A DNA stretch of 64,000 nt from an uncultured Bacteroidales bacterium. Lineage in GTDB: Bacteria > Bacteroidota > Bacteroidia > Bacteroidales > F082. This document shows positions 1-10,126 of the stretch, in pieces; within the stretch, counting starts at the first letter, position 1; every line of letters starts with the position of its first letter. Both the position numbers and the translations under genes were made by a program. Location of the stretch: NCBI GenBank assembly GCA_905233685.1, contig CAJOEZ010000008.1, positions 53,892 through 117,891 of the forward strand, written 5' to 3'. The notes under the pieces are model-generated. The model searched no databases. It worked only from the letters and a program-made list of their open reading frames with translations, and was not told where the DNA came from.

Positions 1-3000
1 ATGATGGTAGAAGCTTCAACTTCATCAACAGGTCCCCAGTGGTCGCAAGGTTCATAGACCCATTCCACAGGTTCGCACCATTCGCTTTGGCCAGTGCTGT
101 AAACAGCGGCAATCTTCACGAGGTAGTGGTCGCCTTCAACGAGCGGAGCCATGAAGGGTTCGTCGGTGGACAGCTGGCACATCGGGATGACCGTGTTGTG
201 GTTATAGATCGGCACACCGTCGATGGAGGTGCACATCACCTTGAAGAACTCGAAGTGACGAGTCTCTTCTTCGGCGCGGCCAGCGCTGAAGCTGATGTTG
301 TCAACGAACATGGCATCGCCAGTCGGATTCACGCTACCGTCCTTGGTGTATTCCCAACGGAAGGTGTGCGAACCAGCGCTGACAGGATAGCTGTACTCGT
401 TCCAACCAGAAACGTGAGCGCCGTAGGCAAACTGTTGGACACCGTCGATGGAGAAGATGCACTTATCCCAAGCAGTGGAAGTGCCTTCACCCATGCAGAG
501 GGCTGCGAAGCTCACGGTACCGTCGGAGGCGTAGTTGTGCGTAGCCTCGATGGCGGAGGTGGTGCTGGCAGCACCGCTGTTGGTGCTCTTCATGCAGTAG
601 GTGCCTTGGTAGGCGTTAGTGGACGTGACAGCCCAAGGATAGTTGCTGACAGTGTTGTCGAACACATATTGGCTCAGGTCGCCAGTCTCGAAGTCGATGA
701 GCTCGTTGCCAGTCGGGTCGCCGGGGATGGTGGTAGTTCTATCCCACATGGCCCAGCCAGTACGCGATACATAGACGTTCTCAACACCGAAGAGGATTTC
801 GGTCATCACATAACGGAGGTCAGTCGGATTCCAGATGCTCACGCTGTCGGTGATGGTGTAGTAACCATCATGTTCAACGGTCACTTGGTATTCGCCCTTA
901 CGGAACGTGTCGTAGGCATAGAAGCCAGACTCGTCAAGAGTGACACCAGGCATCGGGTAAGTCTGCTGTTCGTATTCATTGTAGTTGCGGAAGCTGACCG
1001 TGGTGCCTTCCGGACTGTCGGCGCTGTTGAGCAGCACAGTGACGGTCACATCGTTGAGGTACATGTCCTTATCCAAGCAGTTGGACCAGATGATGACACT
1101 CTCGCGAGGCAGCTGGATGGGCTCGCCGCCAGCAGCATAGTTGTCGTTGCCGCCACCACCGCCGCCAGTGCCACCAGCGAAGGTGACATTGTCAACGAAG
1201 AAGGCATCTTCAGTCGGGTTCACGCTGCTGTCCTTAGTGTAGCTCCACTTGAAGGTGTGGCTACCAGCAGAAACGTTAAACGAGTAAGTATTCCAGCTTT
1301 GGAGGGCACCATTGCTGAATTGTTGTGCGCCGTCGATGTAGAATTCGCACTTATCCCAGATGGTCGAGGTACCTTCGCCCCAGCAGCCACCTTCGAAGCT
1401 GACCGTACCAGCTTCGCTGTAGTCAACCGTGCATTGGATAGCTGAAGATGAGCTGGCCACGCCACCGTTACCACTCTTCAGGCAGTGACCAGTGTGGCTC
1501 GGGGCATTGGTGACAACGGTCCAAGGATAGGTAGCATCGTTGGTCCAGCCAGCAGGAATTTGACCGTCTTCGAAGTCATAGGTTTCGTCGCGGTTGGCCA
1601 TGTCACGAGTGGCAGGCTTCACGCTGATAGGTTCGCTCCAAGTAATCGGGCTTTCGGTCATTTCACCGCGGTTGCCAGTATAGACCGTACCGACACCCCA
1701 CTTGTAAACGCCAGGAGCGGCATCCGGCCAATCCACATCGATGTAGATGGTGTCAGGCACCCAAACAGAGGCCAGAAGCAGGGTGTTCTCCTCGGTGTAA
1801 GGACCATCGTTGTAGCAGCTGGTACGATACACTCTGTAGTAGTCGAGGCTACGTGTCTCAGCCACGCCCTTACCAGCTTCGCCGATGAGAACGTCATCGA
1901 GGCACATGATGAACTGGTCGGTGCAGCCGAAGTGACGGATAGCCACCCAAATTTGCTGACCAGCATAGGCGCTCAGGTCGCAGGTGAAGTTGTACCAGTC
2001 ACCGGCAGCCACGGCGCGGTTGCCACGGCCAAGGCCGCTAGGTTTGCCACCGCCCTTGGCGCTCAACGTCCATTCTTGGATGGTCGTGAAGGCCGAAGCG
2101 CTGGTGTTGCTTGTCGTCGAAACGGCCACGCCGAAATGCTCAGCAGCATAGCTGGCATCTTGTGCGCAAGCCCAGAAGGAAATCATGGAGTGGTTGGTAG
2201 CGGCATACATCTGCGGGCTAACGAGGTAGTCGTCAGGAGTCAAAGCACCGCCAGCGTTGCAGTAGCTTTCACCCATGAGGTGGCCAGTGCCGCTGTGCGA
2301 GTCGATGGCAGCCGTGCTGTGGTTGCCAGCTTCACTACTGTGATACCAAACGTGACCGTCGCCGTCGGCGTCGATGTTGGTCCAGCCTTCCAAGCCATTT
2401 TCAAAGCCGTAGACATTGCCAGTGGGTTGCGGAGCGGGTTGACGGTAGAAGGTGATGTAGTCGACATAGAAGCAGTCGTCATTGCTGTTCACGCTGCCGT
2501 CCTTCGTATATCTCCACTGGAAGGTGTGCTCGCCAGAGGTGATGTTGAAGACTCTCTCAGTCCAGCTGCCAGCACCAGTGTACTGACCCATTTGCTGGCC
2601 GTCGATGTAGAAGTAACCGTAGTCCCAGTTGTTTTCGCAGGAAATCTTGCCGTAGAAGCTCATTTCACCATCGTTCGGGATGTCAACCGTGACGGTCATG
2701 TTGCTGACGACATTGGCCACGCCAGCGCCGCCGCTCTTCATGCAGTATTCGCCTTCATAGGGGTTGTTGGTGGTGATGGTCCAAGGATAGGTGCCATCCA
2801 ACTGCCAATCAAACTTGCTGAAGTCGCCGGTCTCGAAGTCCTCAATGATTTCGCTACCGGGCAGGCCGCAGCCCCAGTAAACCTTCACATACGGGCTGTT
2901 CGGGTCAAGGCTGTCGGGATAGTACTCAGCAATGACTTGGCAAACAGGATAGAAGTTCTCGTCAAGCATGTAGTTGACGGGCTCAGTCTCAAAGTCATAG

Positions 3001-5870
3001 AACACATCGACAGGGTTGATGAACGGGAGCATGGGCGAAGTGACGGTTTGATAACCGGACTTGCTGGCTTCTCCGTTGTATTCACCGGCATAGACGGTAC
3101 CCGTGTAGTAACCGTAGTCGTTCGTGGTGAAGCTGTAGGTGTGAGGATCGCCAAACTCGTCGACGCCAGTGTAAGTCACAGTGGCACCAGGGACGGGTTG
3201 GTCATAGTCTTGTTCATAGACATAACCGCTGATTTCGCCATAGCCGCTCACTTTCACCACGACGGGATCGGACAGGGCCGATTCACCCTCATCGTACATG
3301 GCGCTCACCTGGAACATGTAACCATTCATGTTGTAGGCGAGAGGACCAATCTCATAGGAGAGGTGGGCTTCCGGATCGGGAGTGATGGAGGTGTTACCAA
3401 TCAACTCGCCATCCATATAGATGCGATAGGTGCGGAAGGTACGGTCAACGATGGCGCTCCAATGCAACGTGGTGGTTTCATCATCAAAGATGGTTTCGTC
3501 ATCCACATAGAGGCCAGAGGGCACGTTGAGGTGGGTGGTGAATCCCCAGGTTTCACCGGTAGTGATGCCGCCAGGGCAGCCAGCGCCAGTGTTCATCTCA
3601 TCCACTCTCCAGAAGTAGTGGGTGTTGTTCCACAGGTTGTGGACAATGAAGCTCTGGGCAAGTTCGGTGGTGAAGCTGCCGTCTTCAGGATACATAATGG
3701 TCTGCGGGTGGTTGGGATCCGGGAAGTAGGTGGTACCAATGATGATACGCCATGCAGTGGTGCCTTCGCCAAGGTGCCACTTCAGTTCCACAGTACCAGG
3801 TTCCACAGCGACTTCGCCGTCAGCCGGAACAGGATTGTAGGCCGGTTCGGGGCAGGGCAGGTCGGCAGCGTTGATGGTCACCTCGAAGTCCATGTCGGTG
3901 GAAGAAGCCACAAGGTAGTAGCGACCAGCTTGGACGGGCATATCCACGATTTCAGGAGCAGCTTCATAGCGAACCTCGGCAACATCGCGATTGCCACGGC
4001 CACCGCCATTCATAATAATGATAGGACGGTTGGACGAGGTGGAAAGATCGTAGGTTCCGGTCATGGAATTGAACACGGTGTAGTCGTCATAGTCGTAAGC
4101 AACTGCGGTGAAGCCAGCGTTTTGGGCCTTCCAGCTCGGACCGCTGTGCCACTCGGTATCGTTACGGTTGGTGCAGATAAGCACGTTGCTGTGACCGTCC
4201 CAGGCGAAGCTGCCTTGGTTGAAGACGAACTCGTTCCAACCCGCGACAGGAGTGTTGTCGCCAGAATAGACAAGGGTCATGCCGCTTGTGTTGTGGGAGG
4301 TCGTAGTCAGCTCGGTGTCGCTCACATTGGCCATCCAAATCTTAAGGCCGTGAGCCTCGTAGCTGGCATTGCTGTTGGCATACCAGCTCAGGCTGGTCAT
4401 GCTGGCGGAAGTCACACCAGCTTCCTCAAGTTCACTGGCGAGGAAGAGGCACTCACTAATGCTGTTGTAGTACAATTGGTAATAAGGGAAGTAACTGAGG
4501 CTCGAAGTGCTGCTCTCATCGCCAATCTGGGCTAAGAAAGGCGTTGCGCTGCCTCCACCGCCACCGCTACCACCACTCATAGGGCCGTTGTAAGCGTTGT
4601 CGGCCATGGGGCCGCCTTCACCGTTGAAGTCCTCGCGATAGAGAGCCACCTTACCATCTGCACCAGCAGTGACAGCAGCGCTCAGCAGGACATCATTTTC
4701 AAACTCGAGCTTGTAAACGGCATCGTAGCCTTCCGGAATCTCGGGGAAGGGCAGCGTGTAGTCGTTGTGAAGCACTGCGGTAGGATCAGAGGTTTGGAGC
4801 GTCACCAAAGGAACGTTCACAAAAGGCCAACCCGTGGTCACAGGATCCACATTCAGGGCAAGCTCATAAATGTCGGGGCAGTAGGGTGAGTAAACGTCAG
4901 CCGAGATGGGCCATACCATGGCCGTGCGGGTGCCGTTGTAAATGGCCACGAACTGACGCTCAAGAAGCGTACCCGTCACATCGGGAGTGGCATACAACTT
5001 GATACCCAGGGCCACGGAATCGTGGGCGGCAATCGTGAAGGGCTCGCCGTCCCAGGTCTCAACAACGAATAGACCGTCGCTGGGGGTGAAGTCGAGCACG
5101 CTGATTTCGTAAGGCGTGTCGTTGTCGTTCACCAGATAAACAGTCTTGGGCTCCATCCAAGCCGGACCTTGCCAGTTGGGGGAAACGATGGCATCGACAT
5201 AACCCGGAAGAGCGCCAAGGTAGAGGTCGTTAACCTCGTTACCATTGTACGACAGGGTCAGAATGTCGGCAGTGCCGCCGCCACCACCACCGTAAGTAAA
5301 GGTGGTCTTGGGCAGGAAGTCGCGCTGATTGAAAGTAGCGTTGGCAGCGCTGGAGCCGTTGTAACCACTGGCAGAGGCGCCAGTAACACTTTCACCATAC
5401 CAATAGGCAGAGCTGTAAGAACCCTCTACGGTTTGGTAGATACCCACGAGAAGGTTGCCGCCGTTGTAGTGGTAAGGCGTGGTGAAATTAATGGTTACTT
5501 GTCTCTCACCACCTTCTGCATCAATGCTACCTTCGTACACGACAGTAGCTCCTGTCATGCCGATGTAGTCATTCAGCGTGGTGTTGGTCACTTCCTTCAG
5601 ATAGACTTGGAAGGAAGCCGCACCCCACGAACTCGTGGAGTTCGAACTCTTGTAGAAGGACAGACTGTTGATGTCTCCACCATTCATGGAGCTCAACTCA
5701 GCGGCTGGATAAACCAACTCGCTTCTTGTGAAGTCGTCCACCCACAAGCCGTAGAACGGAACATAACTGTTGGTGGTAGTACCATCATGGACAGTCAGTT
5801 CCTGCGCTCTCACAATGCTAGTAACGGCCAGTAAGAGCGTCATCATCAAAGAAAATACTTTCTTCTTCAT
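1..5870 (-). CDS. Giant secreted adhesin, gingipain/cleaved-adhesin type (3' end outside window)
   Basis: The frame is open on the minus strand from ATG at 5870 to base 3 with no stop, about 1,956 codons, so the C-terminus, where a T9SS sorting domain would be expected, lies beyond the window. It starts with a clear signal peptide (MKKKVFSLMMTLLLAVTSIVRA). Visible modules: two related beta-rich N-terminal domains (about residues 30-135 and 480-600), a fibronectin-III-like stretch near 670-780, two carboxypeptidase-regulatory-like domains (about 880 and 1600), a cleaved-adhesin/choice-of-anchor-J domain with the DDYLVSP signature (about 1150-1330), and three copies of a second jelly-roll-like repeat beginning DFE(T/D)G (about 1007, 1427 and 1724), each ending in a (Y/F)TKD(G/S)SVN motif. 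Poly-Gly linkers separate modules. Likely a cell-surface or secreted adhesin; the ligand is unknown. Long open frames on the plus strand here are shadows of its codon bias. Confidence 0.85.
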   Translation of the reverse strand, partial: MKKKVFSLMMTLLLAVTSIVRAQELTVHDGTTTNSYVPFYGLWVDDFTRSELVYPAAELSSMNGGDINSLSFYKSSNSTSSWGAASFQVYLKEVTNTTLNDYIGMTGATVVYEGSIDAEGGERQVTINFTTPYHYNGGNLLVGIYQTVEGSYSSAYWYGESVTGASASGYNGSSAANATFNQRDFLPKTTFTYGGGGGGTADILTLSYNGNEVNDLYLGALPGYVDAIVSPNWQGPAWMEPKTVYLVNDNDTPYEISVLDFTPSDGLFVVETWDGEPFTIAAHDSVALGIKLYATPDVTGTLLERQFVAIYNGTRTAMVWPISADVYSPYCPDIYELALNVDPVTTGWPFVNVPLVTLQTSDPTAVLHNDYTLPFPEIPEGYDAVYKLEFENDVLLSAAVTAGADGKVALYREDFNGEGGPMADNAYNGPMSGGSGGGGGSATPFLAQIGDESSTSSLSYFPYYQLYYNSISECLFLASELEEAGVTSASMTSLSWYANSNASYEAHGLKIWMANVSDTELTTTSHNTSGMTLVYSGDNTPVAGWNEFVFNQGSFAWDGHSNVLICTNRNDTEWHSGPSWKAQNAGFTAVAYDYDDYTVFNSMTGTYDLSTSSNRPIIIMNGGGRGNRDVAEVRYEAAPEIVDMPVQAGRYYLVASSTDMDFEVTINAADLPCPEPAYNPVPADGEVAVEPGTVELKWHLGEGTTAWRIIIGTTYFPDPNHPQTIMYPEDGSFTTELAQSFIVHNLWNNTHYFWRVDEMNTGAGCPGGITTGETWGFTTHLNVPSGLYVDDETIFDDETTTLHWSAIVDRTFRTYRIYMDGELIGNTSITPDPEAHLSYEIGPLAYNMNGYMFQVSAMYDEGESALSDPVVVKVSGYGEISGYVYEQDYDQPVPGATVTYTGVDEFGDPHTYSFTTNDYGYYTGTVYAGEYNGEASKSGYQTVTSPMLPFINPVDVFYDFETEPVNYMLDENFYPVCQVIAEYYPDSLDPNSPYVKVYWGCGLPGSEIIEDFETGDFSKFDWQLDGTYPWTITTNNPYEGEYCMKSGGAGVANVVSNMTVTVDIPNDGEMSFYGKISCENNWDYGYFYIDGQQMGQYTGAGSWTERVFNITSGEHTFQWRYTKDGSVNSNDDCFYVDYITFYRQPAPQPTGNVYGFENGLEGWTNIDADGDGHVWYHSSEAGNHSTAAIDSHSGTGHLMGESYCNAGGALTPDDYLVSPQMYAATNHSMISFWACAQDASYAAEHFGVAVSTTSNTSASAFTTIQEWTLSAKGGGKPSGLGRGNRAVAAGDWYNFTCDLSAYAGQQIWVAIRHFGCTDQFIMCLDDVLIGEAGKGVAETRSLDYYRVYRTSCYNDGPYTEENTLLLASVWVPDTIYIDVDWPDAAPGVYKWGVGTVYTGNRGEMTESPITWSEPISVKPATRDMANRDETYDFEDGQIPAGWTNDATYPWTVVTNAPSHTGHCLKSGNGGVASSSSAIQCTVDYSEAGTVSFEGGCWGEGTSTIWDKCEFYIDGAQQFSNGALQSWNTYSFNVSAGSHTFKWSYTKDSSVNPTEDAFFVDNVTFAGGTGGGGGGNDNYAAGGEPIQLPRESVIIWSNCLDKDMYLNDVTVTVLLNSADSPEGTTVSFRNYNEYEQQTYPMPGVTLDESGFYAYDTFRKGEYQVTVEHDGYYTITDSVSIWNPTDLRYVMTEILFGVENVYVSRTGWAMWDRTTTIPGDPTGNELIDFETGDLSQYVFDNTVSNYPWAVTSTNAYQGTYCMKSTNSGAASTTSAIEATHNYASDGTVSFAALCMGEGTSTAWDKCIFSIDGVQQFAYGAHVSGWNEYSYPVSAGSHTFRWEYTKDGSVNPTGDAMFVDNISFSAGRAEEETRHFEFFKVMCTSIDGVPIYNHNTVIPMCQLSTDEPFMAPLVEGDHYLVKIAAVYSTGQSEWCEPVEWVYEPCDHWGPVDEVEASTI

Positions 5871-6119
5871 AATGAGTAAATTAAGTTAATAAATGAGTGA
5901 ATTGATTTGATTGATTTCGATAAAATGAGAATTGCACCGCCGCATGGCGCGACAGTGGCATTAAGACTGCGATTTGGTAGCTTTTAAATACCATTGACTA
6001 GTCAGTTTTTTAGATTGTCGACACCTTATAGACGCGCAACCTTCGTTTTACCCTTAGTCGAAAAGAAAATTTTTTAAAAATATCAGTCATCGACGCGAAT
6101 CCTATTATTTAATAAGGTG

Positions 6120-6127
6120 CAAAAGTA
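6120..6127 (-). promoter_or_regulatory. Possible -7 box for the adhesin gene
   Basis: Reads TACTTTTG on the minus strand, matching the Bacteroidota TAnnTTTG box. No convincing -33 element is present, and it would give a leader of about 240 nt, so this is a weak call. Confidence 0.3.
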
Positions 6128-6153
6128 GTAAAAAAATCGTTCGCATGAAAATA

Positions 6154-6188
6154 TTTGAAAAACAATCCCAATAAAAAACCTATCTTTG
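6154..6188 (+). promoter_or_regulatory. Promoter of purL
   Basis: TTTG at 6154-6157 and TATCTTTG at 6181-6188, separated by 23 bp, match the Bacteroidota -33/-7 promoter. Transcription would start about 25 nt before the purL ATG. Confidence 0.55.
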
Positions 6189-6220
6189 CGCCATCGTTTT
6201 ATGCATAAAACCTTGCGCTT

Positions 6221-9200
6221 ATGATATGCTTTTTCCAATCTGATAATCAAAAAGTTATCGCTGTTGATTCCAAATCCGAACTTTCTGAGGAAACCGTTTC
6301 CAAACTCACTTGGCTTTTCGGGAAGGCCGAACTGATTCAAAAAGACACGGTGAAGGGCCACTTCGTCGGGCCGCGCCGCGAGATGATTACGCCTTGGAGC
6401 ACCAACGCCGTCGAAATCACCCAAAACATGGGCATCAAGGGCATTGTGCGCATTGAGGAATTTCAAAAGGTGGAGTCGAAGGACGCGCCTTTTGACCCGA
6501 TGCTCCAAAACCGTTACAAGGACCTCGACCAGAACGTGTTCGCCATCGACCGCAAGCCGGAACCGCTGAAATACATCGACGACATTGAGGCCTACAACCA
6601 GCAGGAAGGCTTGGCTTTGAGCGCAGAGGAGATGGACTATCTGAAAGGCATATCCGCAAAGATTGGGCGCAAACTTACTGACAGTGAGGTATATGGATTT
6701 GCGCAAGTGAACTCCGAACACTGCCGCCACAAGATTTTCAACGGTACTTTTGTCATCGACGGCAAGCGGATGCCCAATACGCTTTTCGCCCTTATCAAGA
6801 AGACCTCGAAGATGAACCCGAACCGCCTCGTGTCGGCCTACAAAGACAATGTGGCGTTCATCCTTGGTCCCAAGGTGGAGCAGTTCGCTCCCGCCGAGCC
6901 AAACAAGCCTTCGGCCTTCCAAATCAAGCCCATCGAGACGGTGATTTCGCTGAAGGCCGAAACCCACAACTTCCCGACCACCGTAGAGCCTTTCAACGGT
7001 GCGGCCACGGGCAGCGGCGGCGAGATTCGCGACCGTTTGGCTGGCGGTCAGGGCAGTCTGCCGCTGGCGGGCACGGCCGTTTACATGACTTCCTATCCCC
7101 GCACGGAGCAAGGCCGCGACTGGGAGAAGGACATCGAGCCGCGTAAGTGGCTCTATCAGACTCCGGAGGAAATCCTCATCAAGTCCTCCAACGGTGCCTC
7201 CGACTTCGGCAACAAGTTCGGCCAGCCGCTGATTAACGGCAGTCTGCTAACCTTTGAACATTGCGAAAAAGAAACTTTGGGCTATGACAAGGTCATTATG
7301 CTGGCGGGTGGCATCGGATTTGCTAAGGTGAAGGATGCTAAGAAGTTGGAACCCGAAGAGGGCGATGTCATCATCGTTTTGGGCGGCGACAACTACCGCA
7401 TCGGTATGGGTGGCGGTGCCGTTTCAAGCGTCGATACGGGCCAATACAGCAACGCCATCGAGTTGAATGCCGTGCAGCGCGCCAACCCCGAGATGCAGAA
7501 GCGCGTGAGCAACGTCATTCGTGCCATGGCCGAGAGCAACGCCAACCCCATCCGCAGCATCCATGACCACGGCGCGGGCGGTCACCTCAACTGCCTCTCT
7601 GAACTCATCGAGGACGCGGGCGGCGTGGTCTATGTCGACAACCTGCCCGTCGGCGACCCGACTTTGTCCGACAAGGAAATCATCGGCAACGAGTCGCAAG
7701 AACGTATGGGTTTGTTAGTCAATAAGAAAGATAAGGACATTATCAAAGAAACCGCCGAGCGCGAAAGAGCCCCTTATTATGAAGTGGGTGAGGTGACTGG
7801 CGACGAGCGGCTGCGTTTCGTCCGCAAGAAAGGCAAAGCACCCATCGACTTGGCCATCTCCGACTTCTTCGGCAGCGCGCCCAAGACGATACTGAAAGAC
7901 AAGACCAAGCCTCATCATTTCAAAAAAATCAGTTACACCAAACGCGATATTCACAAGTACCTTAACAACGTGCTGCAAATGGAAGCCGTGGCCTGCAAGG
8001 ACTGGCTCACTAACAAGGTGGACCGCTCCGTGACGGGTCGCGTGGCGCAGCAGCAGTGCGTGGGCGAGGTGCAATTGCCTTTGAGCAACCTCGGTATCAG
8101 TGCTTTAGACTACAACGGCAAGCGCGGCATCGCCACAGCCTTGGGTCACGCCCCGATTGCGGGCCTCATCGATCCAGCCGCCGCATCGCGCCTTTCGGTT
8201 TCCGAGGCTTTGACCAACATCCTTTGGGCACCGATTGAGGGCAATCTCGAAGGCATTTCGTTGAGTGCCAACTGGATGTGGCCCGCCAAACAAGAAGGCG
8301 AAACCGCCCGACTCTACGAAGCCGTGAAGGCTTTGAGCGACTACTGCGTGGCTTTGGGCATCAATGTGCCGACGGGTAAGGACAGCCTATCCATGACGCA
8401 GAAATACCCTGACGGTGAGAAAGTTGTGGCTCCAGGAACGGTCATCATCTCCGCTGCGGGCGAGGTTTCCAACATCCGTCAAGTGGTTCGCCCGGTGATG
8501 AAAGCCGACGAGAACACAGAACTCCTTTACATCGACTTCTCGAAAGACGGCTTCGAACTCGGCGGCAGCAGTTTCGCGCAGAGCATCGGTGCCATCGGTC
8601 AAGCGGTGCCGGATGTGAAGAGCGTGAACTACTTCAAGAAGTGCTTTAACGCCATCCAGAAACTCATCGAGCACAACCTTATTTTGGCCGGTCATGACGT
8701 TTCGGCGGGTGGCCTGATTACCACGCTGTTGGAGATGAACTTCGCCAACACGACCTACGGCATGAACCTCGATTTGAGCGCGTTTGATGCAGAAGACCTG
8801 ATGGCCGTGCTGTTTTGCGAGAAACCCTCAGTGGTGATTCAAGTCTCCAACGACGGCATCGCCAACCGCATGTTGCGCGAACTTGGCATTAGTTTCAAGA
8901 TGATTGGCAAACCTCAAGCCAAACGGCAAATCAACATCCTGCACGCCGACCACAACTATATCTTCGACATCGACGCGCTGCGCGACACATGGTTCAAGTC
9001 GTCCTACCTCCTCGACCGCAAGCAAAGCGGTCCGCGCAAGGCCATGGAACGCTTCATGAACTACAAGAAACAGTACCTGCACTATAGTTTCGGGCGCAAC
9101 TTCACCGGCACGGCGGCCAGCCTGGGCATCGACCTGCACCGCCGGAAGCCCACGGGCATCAATGCAGCTATCATCCGCGAAAAAGGCTGCCAGTGCGACC

Positions 9201-9910
9201 GTGAGATGGCCTACGCCCTTTATCTCGCTGGCTTCGATGTGCGCGATGTCACGATGACCGACCTTGCCACAGGCCGCGAAACCTTACAAGATGTGAACAT
9301 GATTGCCTTCGTGGGCGGCTTCTCCAATTCCGATGTGCTTGGCTCGGCCAAAGGCTGGGCGGGTGCGTTCCTTTATAATAAGAAGGCCAAGAAAGCCCTC
9401 GACGATTTCTACGCCCGCGAGGACACATTGAGCCTTGGCGTGTGCAACGGCTGCCAACTGATGATGGAACTCGGCCTGCTCTATCCCGACCATGAGGAGC
9501 ATCCCGTGATGATGCACAACGACTCGCACAAGTTCGAGTCGGGCTTCCTCAACGTGGAGATTGCCCAAAACGAGAGCGTGATGCTCAAGTCGCTGTCGGG
9601 CAGACGTTTAGGCGTTTGGATTGCCCACGGCGAGGGTCGTTTCTACTTCCCCTGCTACCGCGACAAGTACAAGATTGTGATGAGCTACGGTCAGGATGAA
9701 TACCCGGGTAACCCCAACGGCAGCGACTGGTCCACGGCGGGCATCTGCTCCAACGACGGACGTCATCTCGCCATGATGCCACACCTTGAACGCGCTTTCC
9801 TGCCATGGCAGTGGGCCTTCTATCCCGACGAGCGCAAGAATGACGAGGTTTCGCCTTGGATGGAGGCATTTGTGAATGCTAGAATTTGGGTGGAAGAACA
9901 CAGAAAATAA
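6221..9910 (+). CDS. purL: Phosphoribosylformylglycinamidine synthase (large single-chain PurL)
   Basis: Catalyses the fourth step of purine synthesis: FGAR + Gln + ATP to FGAM. The 1,229-residue protein is the large one-chain form: an N-terminal PurS-like region, then FGAM-synthase/AIRS-type ATP-binding halves with the signature KAETHNFPTTVEPFNGAAT near residue 245, and a C-terminal class I glutamine amidotransferase. The amidotransferase nucleophile is Cys1075 in VCNGCQ, and the His-Glu pair is H1188/E1190 in MPHLERAF. Length is slightly below the E. coli enzyme (about 1,295). It stands alone, with its own promoter, no other pur genes nearby, and a possible hairpin terminator just downstream. 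The start at 6221 fits the promoter spacing. Confident call. Confidence 0.97.
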   Translation: MICFFQSDNQKVIAVDSKSELSEETVSKLTWLFGKAELIQKDTVKGHFVGPRREMITPWSTNAVEITQNMGIKGIVRIEEFQKVESKDAPFDPMLQNRYKDLDQNVFAIDRKPEPLKYIDDIEAYNQQEGLALSAEEMDYLKGISAKIGRKLTDSEVYGFAQVNSEHCRHKIFNGTFVIDGKRMPNTLFALIKKTSKMNPNRLVSAYKDNVAFILGPKVEQFAPAEPNKPSAFQIKPIETVISLKAETHNFPTTVEPFNGAATGSGGEIRDRLAGGQGSLPLAGTAVYMTSYPRTEQGRDWEKDIEPRKWLYQTPEEILIKSSNGASDFGNKFGQPLINGSLLTFEHCEKETLGYDKVIMLAGGIGFAKVKDAKKLEPEEGDVIIVLGGDNYRIGMGGGAVSSVDTGQYSNAIELNAVQRANPEMQKRVSNVIRAMAESNANPIRSIHDHGAGGHLNCLSELIEDAGGVVYVDNLPVGDPTLSDKEIIGNESQERMGLLVNKKDKDIIKETAERERAPYYEVGEVTGDERLRFVRKKGKAPIDLAISDFFGSAPKTILKDKTKPHHFKKISYTKRDIHKYLNNVLQMEAVACKDWLTNKVDRSVTGRVAQQQCVGEVQLPLSNLGISALDYNGKRGIATALGHAPIAGLIDPAAASRLSVSEALTNILWAPIEGNLEGISLSANWMWPAKQEGETARLYEAVKALSDYCVALGINVPTGKDSLSMTQKYPDGEKVVAPGTVIISAAGEVSNIRQVVRPVMKADENTELLYIDFSKDGFELGGSSFAQSIGAIGQAVPDVKSVNYFKKCFNAIQKLIEHNLILAGHDVSAGGLITTLLEMNFANTTYGMNLDLSAFDAEDLMAVLFCEKPSVVIQVSNDGIANRMLRELGISFKMIGKPQAKRQINILHADHNYIFDIDALRDTWFKSSYLLDRKQSGPRKAMERFMNYKKQYLHYSFGRNFTGTAASLGIDLHRRKPTGINAAIIREKGCQCDREMAYALYLAGFDVRDVTMTDLATGRETLQDVNMIAFVGGFSNSDVLGSAKGWAGAFLYNKKAKKALDDFYAREDTLSLGVCNGCQLMMELGLLYPDHEEHPVMMHNDSHKFESGFLNVEIAQNESVMLKSLSGRRLGVWIAHGEGRFYFPCYRDKYKIVMSYGQDEYPGNPNGSDWSTAGICSNDGRHLAMMPHLERAFLPWQWAFYPDERKNDEVSPWMEAFVNARIWVEEHRK

Positions 9911-9943
9911 ATGAATTTTTGAGCCATAATTCATGAAAAACAC

Positions 9944-9974
9944 AAATCGGAAGGGCTTTTCGCTCTACCGATTT
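9944..9974 (+). terminator. Possible terminator hairpin after purL
   Basis: AAATCGG pairs with CCGATTT (7 bp) around a partly paired loop, 34 nt after the purL stop. The T-tract is short, so efficiency is uncertain. Confidence 0.4.
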
Positions 9975-10030
9975 CATTTATGGAACTGCTTTTGAAACCG
10001 CTGCGGTCGGATAGCTTTTTTGTGCTTTGC

Positions 10031-10059
10031 TTGAATGTTCGGGAAAAATTGTAATTTTG
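10031..10059 (+). promoter_or_regulatory. Promoter of the AAA-ATPase/DUF234 gene
   Basis: TTG at 10031-10033 and TAATTTTG at 10052-10059, 18 bp apart, match the Bacteroidota promoter. The predicted leader (about 60 nt) contains two perfect palindromes. Confidence 0.5.
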
Positions 10060-10071
10060 CAGCGTTAATTG

Positions 10072-10097
10072 TTGTTGCAACAAAGGTTACTGTAACC
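10072..10097. promoter_or_regulatory. Two adjacent perfect palindromes in the leader of the ATPase gene
   Basis: TTGTTGCAACAA (10072-10083) is a perfect 12-bp palindrome. It is followed at 10085-10097 by GGTTACTGTAACC, a 6-bp inverted repeat with a 1-nt centre. They lie between the -7 box and the start codon. This is the usual place for a repressor operator, although a recombination or processing site is also possible. Confidence 0.5.
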
Positions 10098-10126
10098 GAT
10101 GTTGCAATAATAAAGTGTTGAGAACC

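Larger units (their letters stand above)
5871..6220. other. Intergenic region between divergent adhesin gene and purL
   Basis: This 350-nt AT-rich stretch separates two divergently transcribed genes and should hold both promoters. I see a TAnnTTTG box facing purL (6181-6188) and a weaker one facing the adhesin (6127-6120). No small gene or repeat could be supported. Confidence 0.6.

Noticed and set aside
39..5834. Long open frames on the plus strand (39-1445, 1485-4535, 5169-5834)
   Set aside because: They are antisense shadows of the giant adhesin; the minus frame has a signal peptide, recognisable modules and no stops, whereas the plus frames show no family features.
6083..7111. 342-codon minus-strand frame
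   Set aside because: Antisense to the start of purL and across its promoter.
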